Shown: positions 22,914 to 34,210, counted from the first letter of the stretch. The stretch is 64,000 nt of DNA from Acanthaster planci (GCF_001949145.1 NW_019091363.1:3017311-3081310); one strand, 5' to 3'. A program made the numbers and translations. Notes: generated from the sequence alone by a model not told the origin.

Positions 22914-23400
22914 TAGTACCCCTAAGGTAAACATGTTTTCTCTGATTTTATCTGTTCAAATAAATATGGAAGCATCCAAATCGAACGCAGTGTCCTTTGT
23001 CTTCAGAGTTCAACTATTACAAGCTTAAAAGGACATTCTTTTGTTCATGTCAAGATGCAAATTCTGAATGTCTATGCGTCAATCGGAGAACACAGAGAAA
23101 ACGAGAGGAATCCCCGCCTTGTGTTCGTAATTGGTAAAGTCCCAAGGCTGCCAGTGTGCATGCCAAACAACGGGTACCTACGAACAGAGGGCTAGGGTTT
23201 CCCTCGTTTTCGCTGTTTTCTCCGAATGACGCAATCTACATTCAAAATTCGCATCTCGGCATGAACAGAAAAAAAAAACCTTTTTAACTTGTTATCGTTG
23301 AGCTCTGAAGACAAATGACACTGCGTCCGATTTGGATGCTTCCATGTTTATTTGAACAGATAAAATCAGAGAAAAGATGTTTTCCTTAGAGGTGCTCTTT
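22914..23400. mobile_element. 490-bp hairpin (MITE-like) element
   Basis: A near-perfect large inverted repeat. The left arm (22914 to about 23150) and right arm (about 23165-23400) are reverse complements of each other with scattered mismatches; shared blocks include TCTGATTTTATCTGTTCAAA and GGAAGCATCCAAATCG. Open frames on opposite strands therefore give almost the same peptide (SLILSVQINMEASKS). The structure is that of a foldback MITE; the termini read roughly AGYACCYCTAAGG. No coding function is proposed. Confidence 0.75.
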
Positions 23401-23686
23401 AAACCCTGAACTCCATAGGGTGTATGGCTACCGCCGGTGGTGACCTCTTTACGAATGAAAGGCCTGCAATGATCAACTGCCATATTCTAATATAATTAAG
23501 TTTACAGCCGAATGATACATCAGCCCGCATTCAATACAGTCTACCACCTATAAGTAGGCCCTATTCATGAATACATCCTTCCATTGCAGTGTAAATCCCT
23601 GTTCATAATCCCGGACGTACAGTATATGGGGACTCCCAATGTCCTCAATCAGCTCTAGAGGTCTCTCAATCCACTAGTGGCATTAG

Positions 23687-23797
23687 TACCGAGCCGAATA
23701 CAAAGCTTGCCCGGCAATGCCCGCCTTTGTTCTCCTTCCCGATCCCAGTGGCGTCAATAGAAGCAAGCCAACCCGCGCATTTGTATTCGGCTCGGTA
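23687..23797. mobile_element. 111-bp element with perfect 18-bp inverted ends
   Basis: Left end TACCGAGCCGAATACAAA (23687-23704) and right end TTTGTATTCGGCTCGGTA (23780-23797) are exact reverse complements. The 75-bp interior is GC-rich and non-coding. Size and ends fit a very short MITE or a solo hairpin. Confidence 0.6.
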
Positions 23798-24489
23798 AAA
23801 TGGCCGCTGGTTGCCTGAAGTTTCATACAAAGGCGTCGCAAGTCCAAGTTTTTTTTAATATGCCTATACGTCCGTGTTCATAATGCACCCTACATGCACT
23901 GAGTACGTCTGAGTGCAGGGTCCGGTTCGTACGGTTTCGACCTTCACTTGTGTTGGTTAGTCTGCAACAGTACAAGAACTATATCGCACACCGAGCAGCA
24001 AGGTAAATGGTACAATAACAATTGAAGCACCCTGTGTGAAAAGTGTGGAAATCTGAAGCGAGGATGACTGTTTGGGCCACCCCTTAGAACGTAATTTATT
24101 TGCTGTTACAAATTAGACCTCATTAAAATCAATAATGTCAATGAAGCGTGACGTTCGATTAACAAAATAACGGAACTTGAATACTCCTATGGCTTCCCGC
24201 GCTGGAACTTTACAACTAGCCAGGCAACAGCCACTTTTCAGGAAACCTTACGATTCCTGCTGATTCCTGGCAACTACAGCCTCTGCCATATAAATCTCCA
24301 CTTAAGATTTATGCAACTGGTAGATGAGGGGGAGCAGGTTGGCGTAGCGATTCTTTCCTCGCTTTTTGCTTCCTGTCTTGTGATTGGCCTGTTACATGTA
24401 TATTTAAGGCATGGTTTTTGACCTCACAAACCAAACTTTACGGTGAGAATGTTGCTTTCTCATTTATTATTTACAAGTAAAAAAAAATA

Positions 24490-24575
24490 GAGTTGTAAAG
24501 GATTCGAACCTGAGGTGGAGAATTTCAAGTTGGGAGTACTCCCAACCAATCCACACTTGGCTACCAAGATCAGGT
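24490..24575 (-). repeat. tRNA-Ser-like relic or SINE head
   Basis: On the minus strand a perfect RNA polymerase III B box (GGTTCGAATCC, 24500-24510) is preceded by an A-box-like TAGCCAAGTGTGG (24553-24565) and an anticodon-loop-like ACTTGAAAT that resembles tRNA-Ser(UGA). It is followed by a run of nine T on the minus strand (24480-24488). The acceptor stem does not pair, and a palindromic GTTGGGAGTACTCCCAAC disrupts the anticodon arm, so it is not a functional tRNA. A tRNA-derived SINE fragment or pseudogene is most likely. Confidence 0.45.
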
Positions 24576-24932
24576 GAATTATAAACCTTTTTACCAGTAA
24601 ATTGATGCACGTATACGCACAGAACACTAACAATGTAATTTATACTACTTATGATGGAAGGGGCCATCCTAAGAAATGGCGATCTCGTGCGCAAAGGAAA
24701 AATCACGATTATAAAGTCTTTTTACAGAGCACTAAAAATTCCACTTAAATTGGAAACTAATAGCCAACACGATTTAATGGGATTCTCTGAAGAAAAAAAT
24801 GAACAAAGTCAGAAAACCTGAGAGAAAATGATGATCAAAGTCGAAGCCCTGTACCTTTTCAGTGCAACCAAGGCCATTTGTGCACCGTTATGCGTGCATA
24901 ATTATGAATTTATTAGTGGAACAGGTCTATAA

Positions 24933-25078
24933 GGGTACACCCTTGCAAAAAGGCCCAAAATATGCTGTCTATGGGAATTTATTTGTAAAACGCCCCAAAA
25001 TATGTCCGCCGATCTCATCATTAATAAAAATTTACACACTCAAAAATTTCTACATTAGAGAGTCCTGAGAGCCATGAG
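24933..25078 (+). repeat. Rearranged, truncated GGGTGCACCC-family fragment
   Basis: Starts GGGTACACCC and carries family blocks GCTGTCTATGGGAATTTA, AAATATGTCCGCC and TAGAGAGTCCTGAGAGCCA. The order differs from the full element at 10073, and the sequence stops after the last block. It is a decayed copy. Confidence 0.55.
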
Positions 25079-25084
25079 CTTGAA

Positions 25085-25750
25085 AATGATGGCGGCCATG
25101 TTGTTCTGACTGGGATTTAAACATTTTCCCTCTGTAGCAGTCTTTCTCAACTAAGCTGAAATGAACATAATTAAGATGAAATAGGCAGGAAAACAGATTC
25201 CTTGACACATTTTGAGGTTTTATTGCAAAAACACCACAATGGAGTAAGCATGTACATGGCTGTACTGTTGGAAAATTGTAAACATAAAGTCTTTTACCTC
25301 AGTCACTGCTTGTTATTTTCTGTCTTCTTTGGGGTATTCTTTTACGGTATTATTGAAATTTTATACAGGAAAGACATATTTTTTTATTCAGTCAGTTAAA
25401 AATCATTGAAGTCTAGTTTTCGATTGGTGGCGAATATGTCGTGTGGACTTGACTTAGTTTGAATAGCATGGACAATGTGTGGCGTGTCCAAGGTAAGAAT
25501 TTTGAAAACACAGCGCAAAATGGCCGAACTCGAGTCGATTTATGGTGCTGTTGACATTCAAAAAATTAGTCACTGTTGCAATAACTTACTTTGGGGGAAA
25601 ACGTTTGCAGTAATTATGTTCACTGCGGATGAGGAGGCAGTCAATGTTTGTGTCGCACTTCAAATCATCGTTTGGCTTGGGATCTAGTTGGCCACGTTTG
25701 TAAAGTGGCTGCATGGTATAGTACAGATGGAACCTTTGTGAACGCGGTTG
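25085..25750. other. Non-coding stretch
   Basis: AT-rich DNA with no recognised gene. It borders the Mutator-like remnant on its left side and may include that element's terminal part, but no inverted ends were found. Confidence 0.35.
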
Positions 25751-25754
25751 AGCC

Positions 25755-26765
25755 CTGCGTGATTTGTATTGCTAGCTTTCTGCACGTTTGGCAGGACTCG
25801 GATACTCCTGTTTCTTATCCATTTCAGCAAGGACTTTAGCAGCTGGCGAGCCACCAGTTATTGGGCAACCGGCAGCTCTACACTTTCGGACTATAGAATT
25901 GGCGCGTCCTTCATTTACCAAGTGCACTGCGCTGTGATCCCTACAAGATCCATTTCTTGAGAAGGTTAGTGTGCCTTTTGGATTGTTTACAGCAAAGGCA
26001 TGATTCATTGATTCAGCTTTCTGAGTACTGGTGCCATATTTAGTTTTGTCTATGGCTTCGTGGCAAAGTCTCTTGCTTAGTATTCTGAGAAGAGTTCGTC
26101 ACAAGTTGACGATTTGAGTTTGCCACGGGCATCGAATTTATATTTACCACCCCTACAAATTGGTGACCACTTTTTGCAAAGGTCGTGATTTCCCATGTAA
26201 CATTGAGCGATTGCACTTGCTGCATTTGCTGACATGGTTTTCATTTTGGAAGAGTCCCCACCACTGTTTTTGATGGTAGCAACCTCGCCCTTTGCCCTGT
26301 GGCTAGGCTGGCGTCATCAGCAAATCGATCCTGCAGCTTTGTCTTTTCCTTTTTATTTTGGCCTAGGAACATCACTCTGGACTGAATTTTGCACGACTTG
26401 AGGCTGCGCAGAGGGATCTGTTTAAATGAGGGGGGTCTAATAAATTCTCGGTTTCCATACCTGCAGTCTTATACTTTGCATATGCCGGACAACCGTCGGC
26501 ATCGGTTGTCACTCTTTCTACAAAGAAGTTCTTTACAGTTTAAAAGTTTTTGGGCACAATGAATTGGCATGTGTTCTGGCATACATTTTTCAGGTGACAA
26601 ATTAAGGCCTCTCTGGAACTGCACGTCCCAATTAAGCGACCCATTTTGCTGCGAAAATAGCTTGCGCTGCAAGTTTGTGCAACTTTCTCCTCTGTGTGAC
26701 CATATGGCACAATGCATATATTCTTACTCACTGTTGAACCCCAGCATGATGACCAAAGCACACGG
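25755..26765 (-). pseudogene. Broken Mutator-like transposase remnant
   Basis: Minus-strand pieces in order: a segment ending near HTEEKVAQTCS (about 26700), VTTDADGCPAYAKYKTAG (about 26490, with a DxD that may be catalytic), ASAIAQCYMGNHDLCKKW (about 26200), and KYGTSTQKAESMNHAFAV, NPKGTLTFSRN, HSAVHLVNEG and AAGCPITGG (about 26040-25830). The last series matches the style of the Mutator-like transposase domain common in invertebrate genomes (TQK.ES.N.A followed by NPK and HSAVHRVN). Stops and frame changes (for example after FSPE at about 26390 and after LFSEY at about 26090) show it is dead. The family call is from memory of the motif and would need a profile search. Confidence 0.6.
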
Positions 26766-26769
26766 GAGA

Positions 26770-27505
26770 TTATGTCTTTTCATATTTTATCGGAGGGGGG
26801 GGTGGCAGGGAGCAGAGAGGGGGAGATTGGTCTCGTGAAATCTTTGGGGACAGTAATTAACCTAGCTTGGACAATGGACACTGGACAGTGGAGAGGGCTC
26901 GGCCAAGGAGCCATTATAGCAGTCGTTTTAATAGATCTCCAGCTGAGAGTTGGAGGCAAATGGACAGCCACATCTAGCAATTAAGACATGTCATCAAAGG
27001 CCCATTGTGCACAGTTGTAGATCTGCCAAGGATGTTTACTTGCTGCAGTAAACTTTCACAAATGTCCTGTAATCTTTAATTTGTCAACAGTCACCTGTAA
27101 AATACAGAGAACCTTGTTCAATTCAACAATGTGTGTTTAAGCTGTGCTGAAAATTACTTAGACCCACCCCTTTTCAACATTCCGCCCCGAAAGTGGAAAA
27201 ATCACATCAAAATGACCCCAGATGGACCCACAAATAACATGCATGTGTAAAGGAAGGAAATTATCTCCCAATTTGATGTGGGAAGGACAGAATTGAATGC
27301 CCTCGTGATGCCCAAGACATGCACAACAGTCATACTTTCCCATTGAAAACACTGGGAAACACCATAGCCACACCCCTGTACTTTAAGCCCTGTTCTCAGA
27401 GGAACAGTACTTTTCAATTGTTTTTGCAGAAAATTACTTCTGAGATAATTTTGCCTCCACTGATTGGACTCTCATGCCAAAATACGAAAGTTGCATGTTA
27501 TTAAA
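26770..27505. other. Non-coding stretch
   Basis: No gene recognised. Overlapping frames on both strands at 26712-26984 have no family signature and lie next to the Mutator-like remnant. Confidence 0.35.
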
Positions 27506-27837
27506 GGGTGCACCCTTTCAATTCTGAACAATTTTGTTACAGTCGGGTCCAAAAGTGGCACTATTTGGCCGTTTTGCAGAGGGATAGTTTTTCAAAATGG
27601 CTACATTTCTGGGCAGGGACATTTTCTTCATTTTAGGGGTTGTCTGCTTCTGGCGAAAATTTCTCAAAACCCCCCGAAAATTGAAAGGAAAGTGAAAGGG
27701 GACATGTCGATCATCTTTTTCTGTGTAGCCTGGACACCTGTGAGAGTTGTGAATATTTTTAAAATAATTGTGAAGTGTGGAGATTTATCATTGCTGTCCA
27801 TGGGAATTGACTTGTAGTGGTGCACCCATAACACTCC
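27506..27837 (+). mobile_element. GGGTGCACCC-ended MITE-like element, copy 2
   Basis: Left end GGGTGCACCC (27506-27515) and right end GGTGCACCC (27829-27837). It contains the right two-thirds of the family landmarks (GTGGCACTATTTGGCC, TTCATTTTAGGGG, CACCTGTGAGAGTTGTGA, GCTGTCCATGGGAATT) and lacks the left block with AAATATGTCCGCC, so it is an internally deleted 332-bp version. Confidence 0.75.
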
Positions 27838-30191
27838 ACGGACAGGATTATGAATAATGCATAACTTAGAGGGCGTCCTCTTTCGAAACTGTCGGATCTC
27901 GTTTGAGGACAAAAATTACGCGCCCTGCTTGGCCCAGGCTTTTAATGCATTTGTTTTCCAGTCCATACCCGCTCTCTCAGGTTTTCTCCAGGTACGCCGG
28001 TTTCCTCCTGCTTCTAAAACGGGACCGTCTCCCTAACTCCGTACCGGTAAGTAATGCTGATCAATAAATCAGCATTATTGATCAATAAAGGTTATGAATA
28101 AACGTGAAGGTGTTAAAATATAGACTCCATCCAATGAGTCCTCGACAAAAAAAATATGTTATGTATTTGCCCTTCCCAGTGCCCTGCACTGTATGGGCGG
28201 TTTGTGACAAGTGAACAGATGGATGTGAGGCCAAAGAGCCTGGGCCTTGATGAAAAAGTGTGTGTTAGTTTTTCCTTCACCTTTAGTTCATTTTTCTTTT
28301 GGCCTGCTGAAATCTCCTAAATCATAGCAGATGTCAAAGTTAGAATGATATCAGCATCGAGGTTTGGTCCGAAGTGGCAACACACATTGGCTTAAAATAT
28401 GCATGCACGTCGCCAGAATTTTTTTTTGGGGGGGGGGCAAAGCGTCTAGTTAAAACAAAAACACTTTCTATGTGAAGAAGTTCCTTTTTCGTTTTCTTAT
28501 TTTTTCTCAATCAAATAATTATGTTCTTTTTCGTTTCTATGTTTCATTTCTTTGGGTGTTTTCTTTCTTCCCCCTTTTTTTCTCAGGGTCCCCCCTCGCG
28601 GCGCGTATGTAAATAGGATTATTCAAAGGACAAATGAAAAGGCACCGTAATCCTTTCAACAGGCGGTCTACTAGGGAGTCAAAGTAGTCTACCCCACTTG
28701 CGAATATGGAAATTAAAACCTTCAAAAGAGATTTTTGTTTTCTTTTGTGTTGGAAATCCCTTTTGTTTAAAAAAAGCAATCTAAAACCAAATCTCACTGC
28801 ATTTCACCCTAAAGAAACATTTGAAAAAGGCACGCTGAAAAGGACTTTTTATGAAACTATTGAAATATTCGCTGCAGCGGGACATCAATTTGACGCCGCG
28901 GCAAGATCTTATAATTCGCCGCGGCGGGATACACATTCGACGATTTAACTCGCCGCAGTAAATAATAACTCGAAAAAACTTTTTGCAAGTGGCCCTTACA
29001 CGCTTCCGTGAGTCAAACATCCACCAAAAAATGGCTTGGGGGAAAACTCGAGGTAATAAACAGTAACATCGCATAGCGTGAGCTACACAGGCAAGCACGT
29101 GGGAACTAACTACCGAGATCGGTTCAACGTGCACTAACTCCATACGTTTAAACTTTTTGGGCCTAGGCACTGTGATCTTTGTTTTACGAACTGAAGGTTG
29201 CGTAGAAATTCCTAGTTGTACCTTAACCCGGGTGTGAGCGCGACCGTGCGACCGAAGAGTTTATTGGACGCGTCATCATCGATATTTCAGTTGGCACCGA
29301 CACGCGATGTACACAGCGTACGGCAGACAGTACAAGGCTGGGCACTATGGACCACAAGTAGGACCAGGAGAGGGTGCTATTTTCCTAACAACCAAGTTGC
29401 TCGCCAGCTTCTATGGTGTCTTGAATTTTATGTCCGTTCGGGGCCACCGTAAAATTCAGACCACGTTCAGATTTTGAACCCAAATGGCTGTCATAATACA
29501 TGCAATACAGCGTGCAGTGTACTTGCTGCACTGGCGTTGCATTAAATGGAAGCCCTGTAGTGCCATCAAGAATATATTTTCAAAAAATGTATTTGTTTTT
29601 TCGAAGTCCGTTTGAAGGGATTTATTTTTTCCGGCTTCGTTTGTATGAGATACATTTATATTTTCTCCAAAGTTCTTTTATATAATTAGAGTAATACATT
29701 CTCCAGTTCGCTCTAATTAGGTCTATATTTAGAAACATTATTTCTATTTTGGAAACGAATCCTTTTTTACAAGAGACATTTGATGATGAAGTTAGCTTTT
29801 ATGAGATACACATTATCATGATTGAATTTATTTTCTCAGAATAAGAAGAACTTTAAAGAAATATAACTCATAAATATTAAATTAAAAAATCTCCTGAAAC
29901 GAAGTTGAAAAACACATCTCGTAAAAATGATTTGTTTCCAAAAACAGAGACAATGTTTCTATTTATAGATGTTGCGGGAACGAACAAGCGAAAAAAGATA
30001 TCTCTCATAATAAACAAAGTTGAAAAAATATACTTCCTAAAAACGAACTTGGAAAAAGCATATGGGGCCTACCTCACCTTTGAAAATGTATACTTTACGG
30101 CACTCTAGGGCTTTCGTACCATTGAGACACTTGTGTGGCAACTCTCTTCGTAAACAGTTCAGAGAAACGGAGGCTCCACTTCGCTGGTTTA
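27838..30191. other. Non-coding stretch with simple and degenerate repeats
   Basis: Contains a T/G homopolymer run at 28421-28438, three CGCCGCGGC-like motifs at 28875-28960 and an AT-rich block of degenerate repeats at 29575-30100. No gene recognised. Confidence 0.4.
29575..30100. repeat. AT-rich degenerate repeats in both orientations
   Basis: Blocks such as TTTTTTCCGGCTTCGTTTGT near 29625 recur reverse-complemented near 29900-30060 (AAACGAAGTTGAAAAA, AACGAACTTGGAAAAAG). The spacing is about 30-40 bp and divergence is high. It resembles a decayed foldback or satellite-like block. Confidence 0.35.
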
Positions 30192-30669
30192 GGGTGCACC
30201 CCTAAAATTAAATTCCCTTAGACACCAATGATAAATCCTTGTACTTCAAAATTATTTTAAAATACGCACAACTCTCAAAGGTGTTCAGGCTGGTCAGAAA
30301 AATGATGTGTGACATGTCCTCTTTCATTTTCCATTCAATTTTTAGTGGGTTGGCCGATGAATTTTTGAGAAATTCTCATCCAAAGCAGACCACCCCTAAA
30401 ATGAAGGAAATTTCACTGCCCAGAAAAGTAGCCATTTTAAAAATGCATCCCTCTGCAAAACGGCTAAATTGTGCTACTTTCGGTCCCAATTGAATCGAAA
30501 TTGCTCAGAATTTGAAGCCCTGAGTCCAGGTCAGAGATTCAGCACTTCAATTCCCCAATTCCGTGCATGCGTGGCTCTCAGGACTCTCTAATATGGAATA
30601 ACTCGAGTGTTTAACTTTTATTAATGAGCTCAGCAGACATACTTCTGGCCTGTTTGCGAGGGTGCACCC
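30192..30669 (-). mobile_element. GGGTGCACCC-ended MITE-like element, copy 3 (inverted)
   Basis: Both ends are exact GGGTGCACCC decamers (30192-30201 and 30660-30669). Read on the minus strand it carries the whole landmark series (GGCCAGAAGTATGTCTGC, TTAGAGAGTCCTGAGAGCCA, CATTTTAGGGGTGGTCTGC, CACCTTTGAGAGTTGTG). It is 478 bp and uninterrupted by ambiguous bases, so it is the best-preserved copy in the window. Confidence 0.8.
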
Positions 30670-32132
30670 TTCGGTAACGACCATGAGAGGCATGCGTTGC
30701 GTGCGCGTCTCCACTAGTAAAACAAATACATGTACATGTATTCCCAACCAGCCTCTTTTCAACTGAGGGGGTGCTTCTGCTCAAACAGATACTCCAGCGC
30801 CGCACAGCGCACTGGCCCAGCAAGTGTGCATGCAGCTCGCGCGGAACCGATTGTCTCGCGCCCAAACGTCATCTCTGTTTCGAGTCAGTTCGTGAATGCC
30901 TCAGTCTTCGTCGCGGAATTTGAATGGTAATGTTATCATAACGGAGGTCCGGTGTTTGGGTGGCGAATAAAACACACCAGTACTACCATATTTCCTTTTA
31001 ATTCAAACTAAAGATATGTAGAGTAAATAATGTAATGTACGGATTAAAATGAGTTATGACAAATTTTCACTTCGCTGCAAAAAAGTGGAGTGGTTTTCAC
31101 TAATTGGAGTAGTTACACAAGCCCGAGGCCCTCTTTTGAGAGAAAGTTTGTCACTCTTTTGCTAATACACATGAAATCAACATCTCATCCACCTTGTCCA
31201 AACAATATATGTTTCCTCAGTTCAACCAAAGTATGAAATGATCTTCCACAATCGTTCAGTTCTGTTTTGATTTAGGGCAAGAATGGGCTGTATTTAAGAC
31301 AAACCAGAAACAGCTCACCAGACACAGACACCACTCTCCGTAGGCCAAGTTTGTTCAGTTTCCTGGTGGGAAATTAAGATCACAAACCAACTAAAAGAGT
31401 GACAAGCCTATCCTCAAAAAGAGCAAGTCTCTAAGTGGCACTCAAATAGAGTGAAAGAGTGGAGAGCATTCTAAAAATACTGAAAACCAGTTTAAAAGAA
31501 ATAAAACCACTCAAGAAGAGTGACATTTTCATCTTTCCAAGCCTTGATGGAGGGATGACTCCCCCAATCCCGGCCGATCAAGATGGAAACGCCGGTCTCA
31601 TCTGCTCAAACACTGCGCACATGCATAGGCTAAATTGGCCTTTATTTTGTGAAAACTTACATGTTTTTGAGAAGCTTGCTTAGTGCTGAGATTGGGGCAA
31701 ACATATTTTGCTGTAAAACTATTCACTGAAAACACGGAAACAAAATCACTCTAAAATTAATTGCCATTTTGTAAGAAAATCGGTGTTTATACTAAAAAAA
31801 AATCGACCTTTTGTATGGAGAGACAGCGAAAACGGCCCACTTTGCCTTGCTCCTCCGTCTTCCTCAAGCCGTCACTCGTTTCCTCTTGTCCTAGCGGCCT
31901 TGATGTGAACAGTTTAAGAATAGTCGGGGTACTCCATGCAACACCCGTGTTGGAATTTTACCTTTGTCTTTCTCAAGTAATATTTAGGGAACGTCACCCG
32001 GAGATGGGTGAAGAACGAATTTCATCAACGACCTTTCACGTCCGGCGATATCGTCCCCAGGCCACCTTGTTCATACACGTTTGTTTTTACTCCCCGTGCG
32101 TGAAAAGGAATATATAATATTACAAATTCCAA
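30670..32132. other. Non-coding stretch with GAGTG/CACTC clusters
   Basis: A family R1 fragment in minus orientation lies at 30757-30785. Between 31080 and 31530 the pentamer GAGTG or CACTC occurs repeatedly, often as GAGTGA or TCACTC. No gene recognised. Confidence 0.4.
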
Positions 32133-32308
32133 AATTTTTGCAGGTTATTTTGCCATACAAGGGTTCCGGAAACGCCCCATCAGGGGTCAACTTTCAGGCT
32201 CTATTCCGAACCGCACCGATCGAGTATAGGCCTAGAGCCCGAAAGTTGACCCCTGATGGCGTGCTTCCGGAGCCTTGGCCTCATAGGAAAAATAACCTGC
32301 AAAAATCT
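32133..32308. mobile_element. 175-bp inverted-repeat element
   Basis: Left arm (32133-32203) and right arm (32233-32308) are reverse complements over about 70 bp. Shared blocks are TTTTTGCAGGTTATTTT, TTCCGGAA and CATCAGGGGTCAACTTTC, with a 30-bp loop. A related single arm (GGGTTCCGGAAGC, then TTTACTTTCAGGCTC) occurs at about 33018-33075. This is a hairpin MITE-like unit. Confidence 0.6.
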
Positions 32309-33539
32309 TAGAATATTTAACATTTTCTTCTTTCAGTTACATCTTAAAACACTCTACTCGTAAAAAGGCCTTTTTAAAAATACTTGCCAGCACATCAATT
32401 TAGGGAAACTGAAAAATTACATGACCCAAAAGAGCCAAATTACATGACCCTGCCAAAAACTGACCTAACACTTCCGAAAATTTAAAATACATGAAGAACT
32501 GTGCAATTCAGTGGTTTTGTACACGGGTGAACAGGTTTTACGAAATTACATTTCGTGGTAGTCTTTCGGTAAAAGCCAAAATAAAAACAGACCAAAATAT
32601 CTTGGGAATTTTGTAATTTATAACAAGAAAATCTAAAGCAATTGAAAGATGCTAACGTATAACCTACACCTAACCTTTGATGACACGAACTGCGTCAGGT
32701 CAACTCGGCTGAATCTGGAGTCCTTTGACTGCAGGTAGTTAAATCATGCAACGTTGTACAATTTCATTTCCACGTGAACACGGGGAATGAAAACAAACGT
32801 GCATGAACAAAGTGCCCTGGGAACGATACTGCAAAAAGTGAAAGGTCGTCATTGAAATTCGTTTTTTTTACCCATCTCTGGATGATTTTTCCTTAATATT
32901 ACTTGACGAGGACAAAGGGAAATTTCTGACGTGACTGTTTCTTACATTGGTTTCAGTTAGGAATTATACATCCAAAAATTATCGAACATGATAGGACAGC
33001 CTCACGTAAAGTCACCATAGGCAGACCGCGCGAGGGTTCCGGAAGCTCACTGAATAACCTTTTACTTTCAGGCTCTTTTACGTACGTAATCAATTAGCTA
33101 TGTTTTACTTTTACATATTGTGTTTTAAAATGGTTTTCTTAATTTCTTAAATGGGGAAATGAAAGTGGACATTATTGTCGAATAGTTGGTTGAACCAAAA
33201 AAACCCCAGAAAACCGATCCACAAGACCGTCCATCCTTGTGTAACTGTTTATTTACCCCTTGTTGATAATGGAATAGACCATCAGTGACGGTCAGGAAGT
33301 CCACTGATCTGTGAAACCCACGCATCGCATGCGACCGTCTCACTAGCACATGCGCAAGCATAGGTCAAATCTTTTATGAGACAAATCGGGTCAAACGTTT
33401 TCATTTCATATTCTACAGTATAATAATCACACACGATAATAGAACTTTTAATAAATACATAAATATGATTGGATGATACGTCAATACAATTTAGAAAGGA
33501 TGTTGAGGGGGGTACCCAGTGAAAGCAATGCTTGTAGAT
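32309..33539. other. Non-coding stretch
   Basis: AT-rich sequence with a partial arm of the 175-bp hairpin family near 33018-33075. No gene recognised. Confidence 0.4.
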
Positions 33540-34210
33540 TTGGGCCCCGTTTGTAACATTACTTATTAAATTGCAAACACACATCACCCAAGTTGGTGGT
33601 AATATATTTCCTTAATTTTAAGATTCCTTCATTGAGCAAATAGAGGGTCTGCATGAGCACGATAATCAGCAGAGCAAATTATGCAAAGAGCCCTTTTCTG
33701 TAGAAGTAATAGTCTGTTAAGACTATTTGATGAGCATTGTCCCCAGATAAGTGTACTATAATTCAGGTATGATAAAATTGAAGTATTATATAAAAATAAT
33801 AATGTTGGAAAAGGGGCAAAATGTTTAATTCTACAAATGACCCCAACGTTTCTGGATATTATGCTACACATGTAATTAATATGATCCTTCCAAATTAAAC
33901 CATAGACTCCAAGGAATTTAAGACAATCAGCTTTCTTAATTGAAGTATCATTGATTATTATATCCCCAGCAAATTCATGGGCAGAGTTGCTAAACAGCAT
34001 ATAATTAGTCTTTGTGATATTTAGTGATAATTTGTTAGCCTTTAACCAATTAGCAATAGATTTCATCTCTAAATTAACATTTTCAATAAGTGTATTTAAG
34101 TCATTATATGAGACAAACAGGTTTGAGTCATGAGCAAATAAAATAAAATAAATGAAAAGACATCTGATGATTTAACAAAATCATTAATATAAATTGAAGA
34201 GCGATTTTTC
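33540..34210 (-). pseudogene. Degenerate LINE reverse transcriptase, C-terminal part
   Basis: On the minus strand: IYINDFVKSSDVFSF (about 34170), a frame change near 34140, then ILFAHDSNLF in place of the catalytic FADD box (about 34125), WLKANKLSLNITKTNYMLF (about 34040), LKFLGV (about 33910) and LKLRKYITTNLG (about 33600). This is the palm, thumb and tail order of a CR1/L2/jockey-type LINE. The D-to-H change in the active site and the frameshift make it non-functional. Confidence 0.85.
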
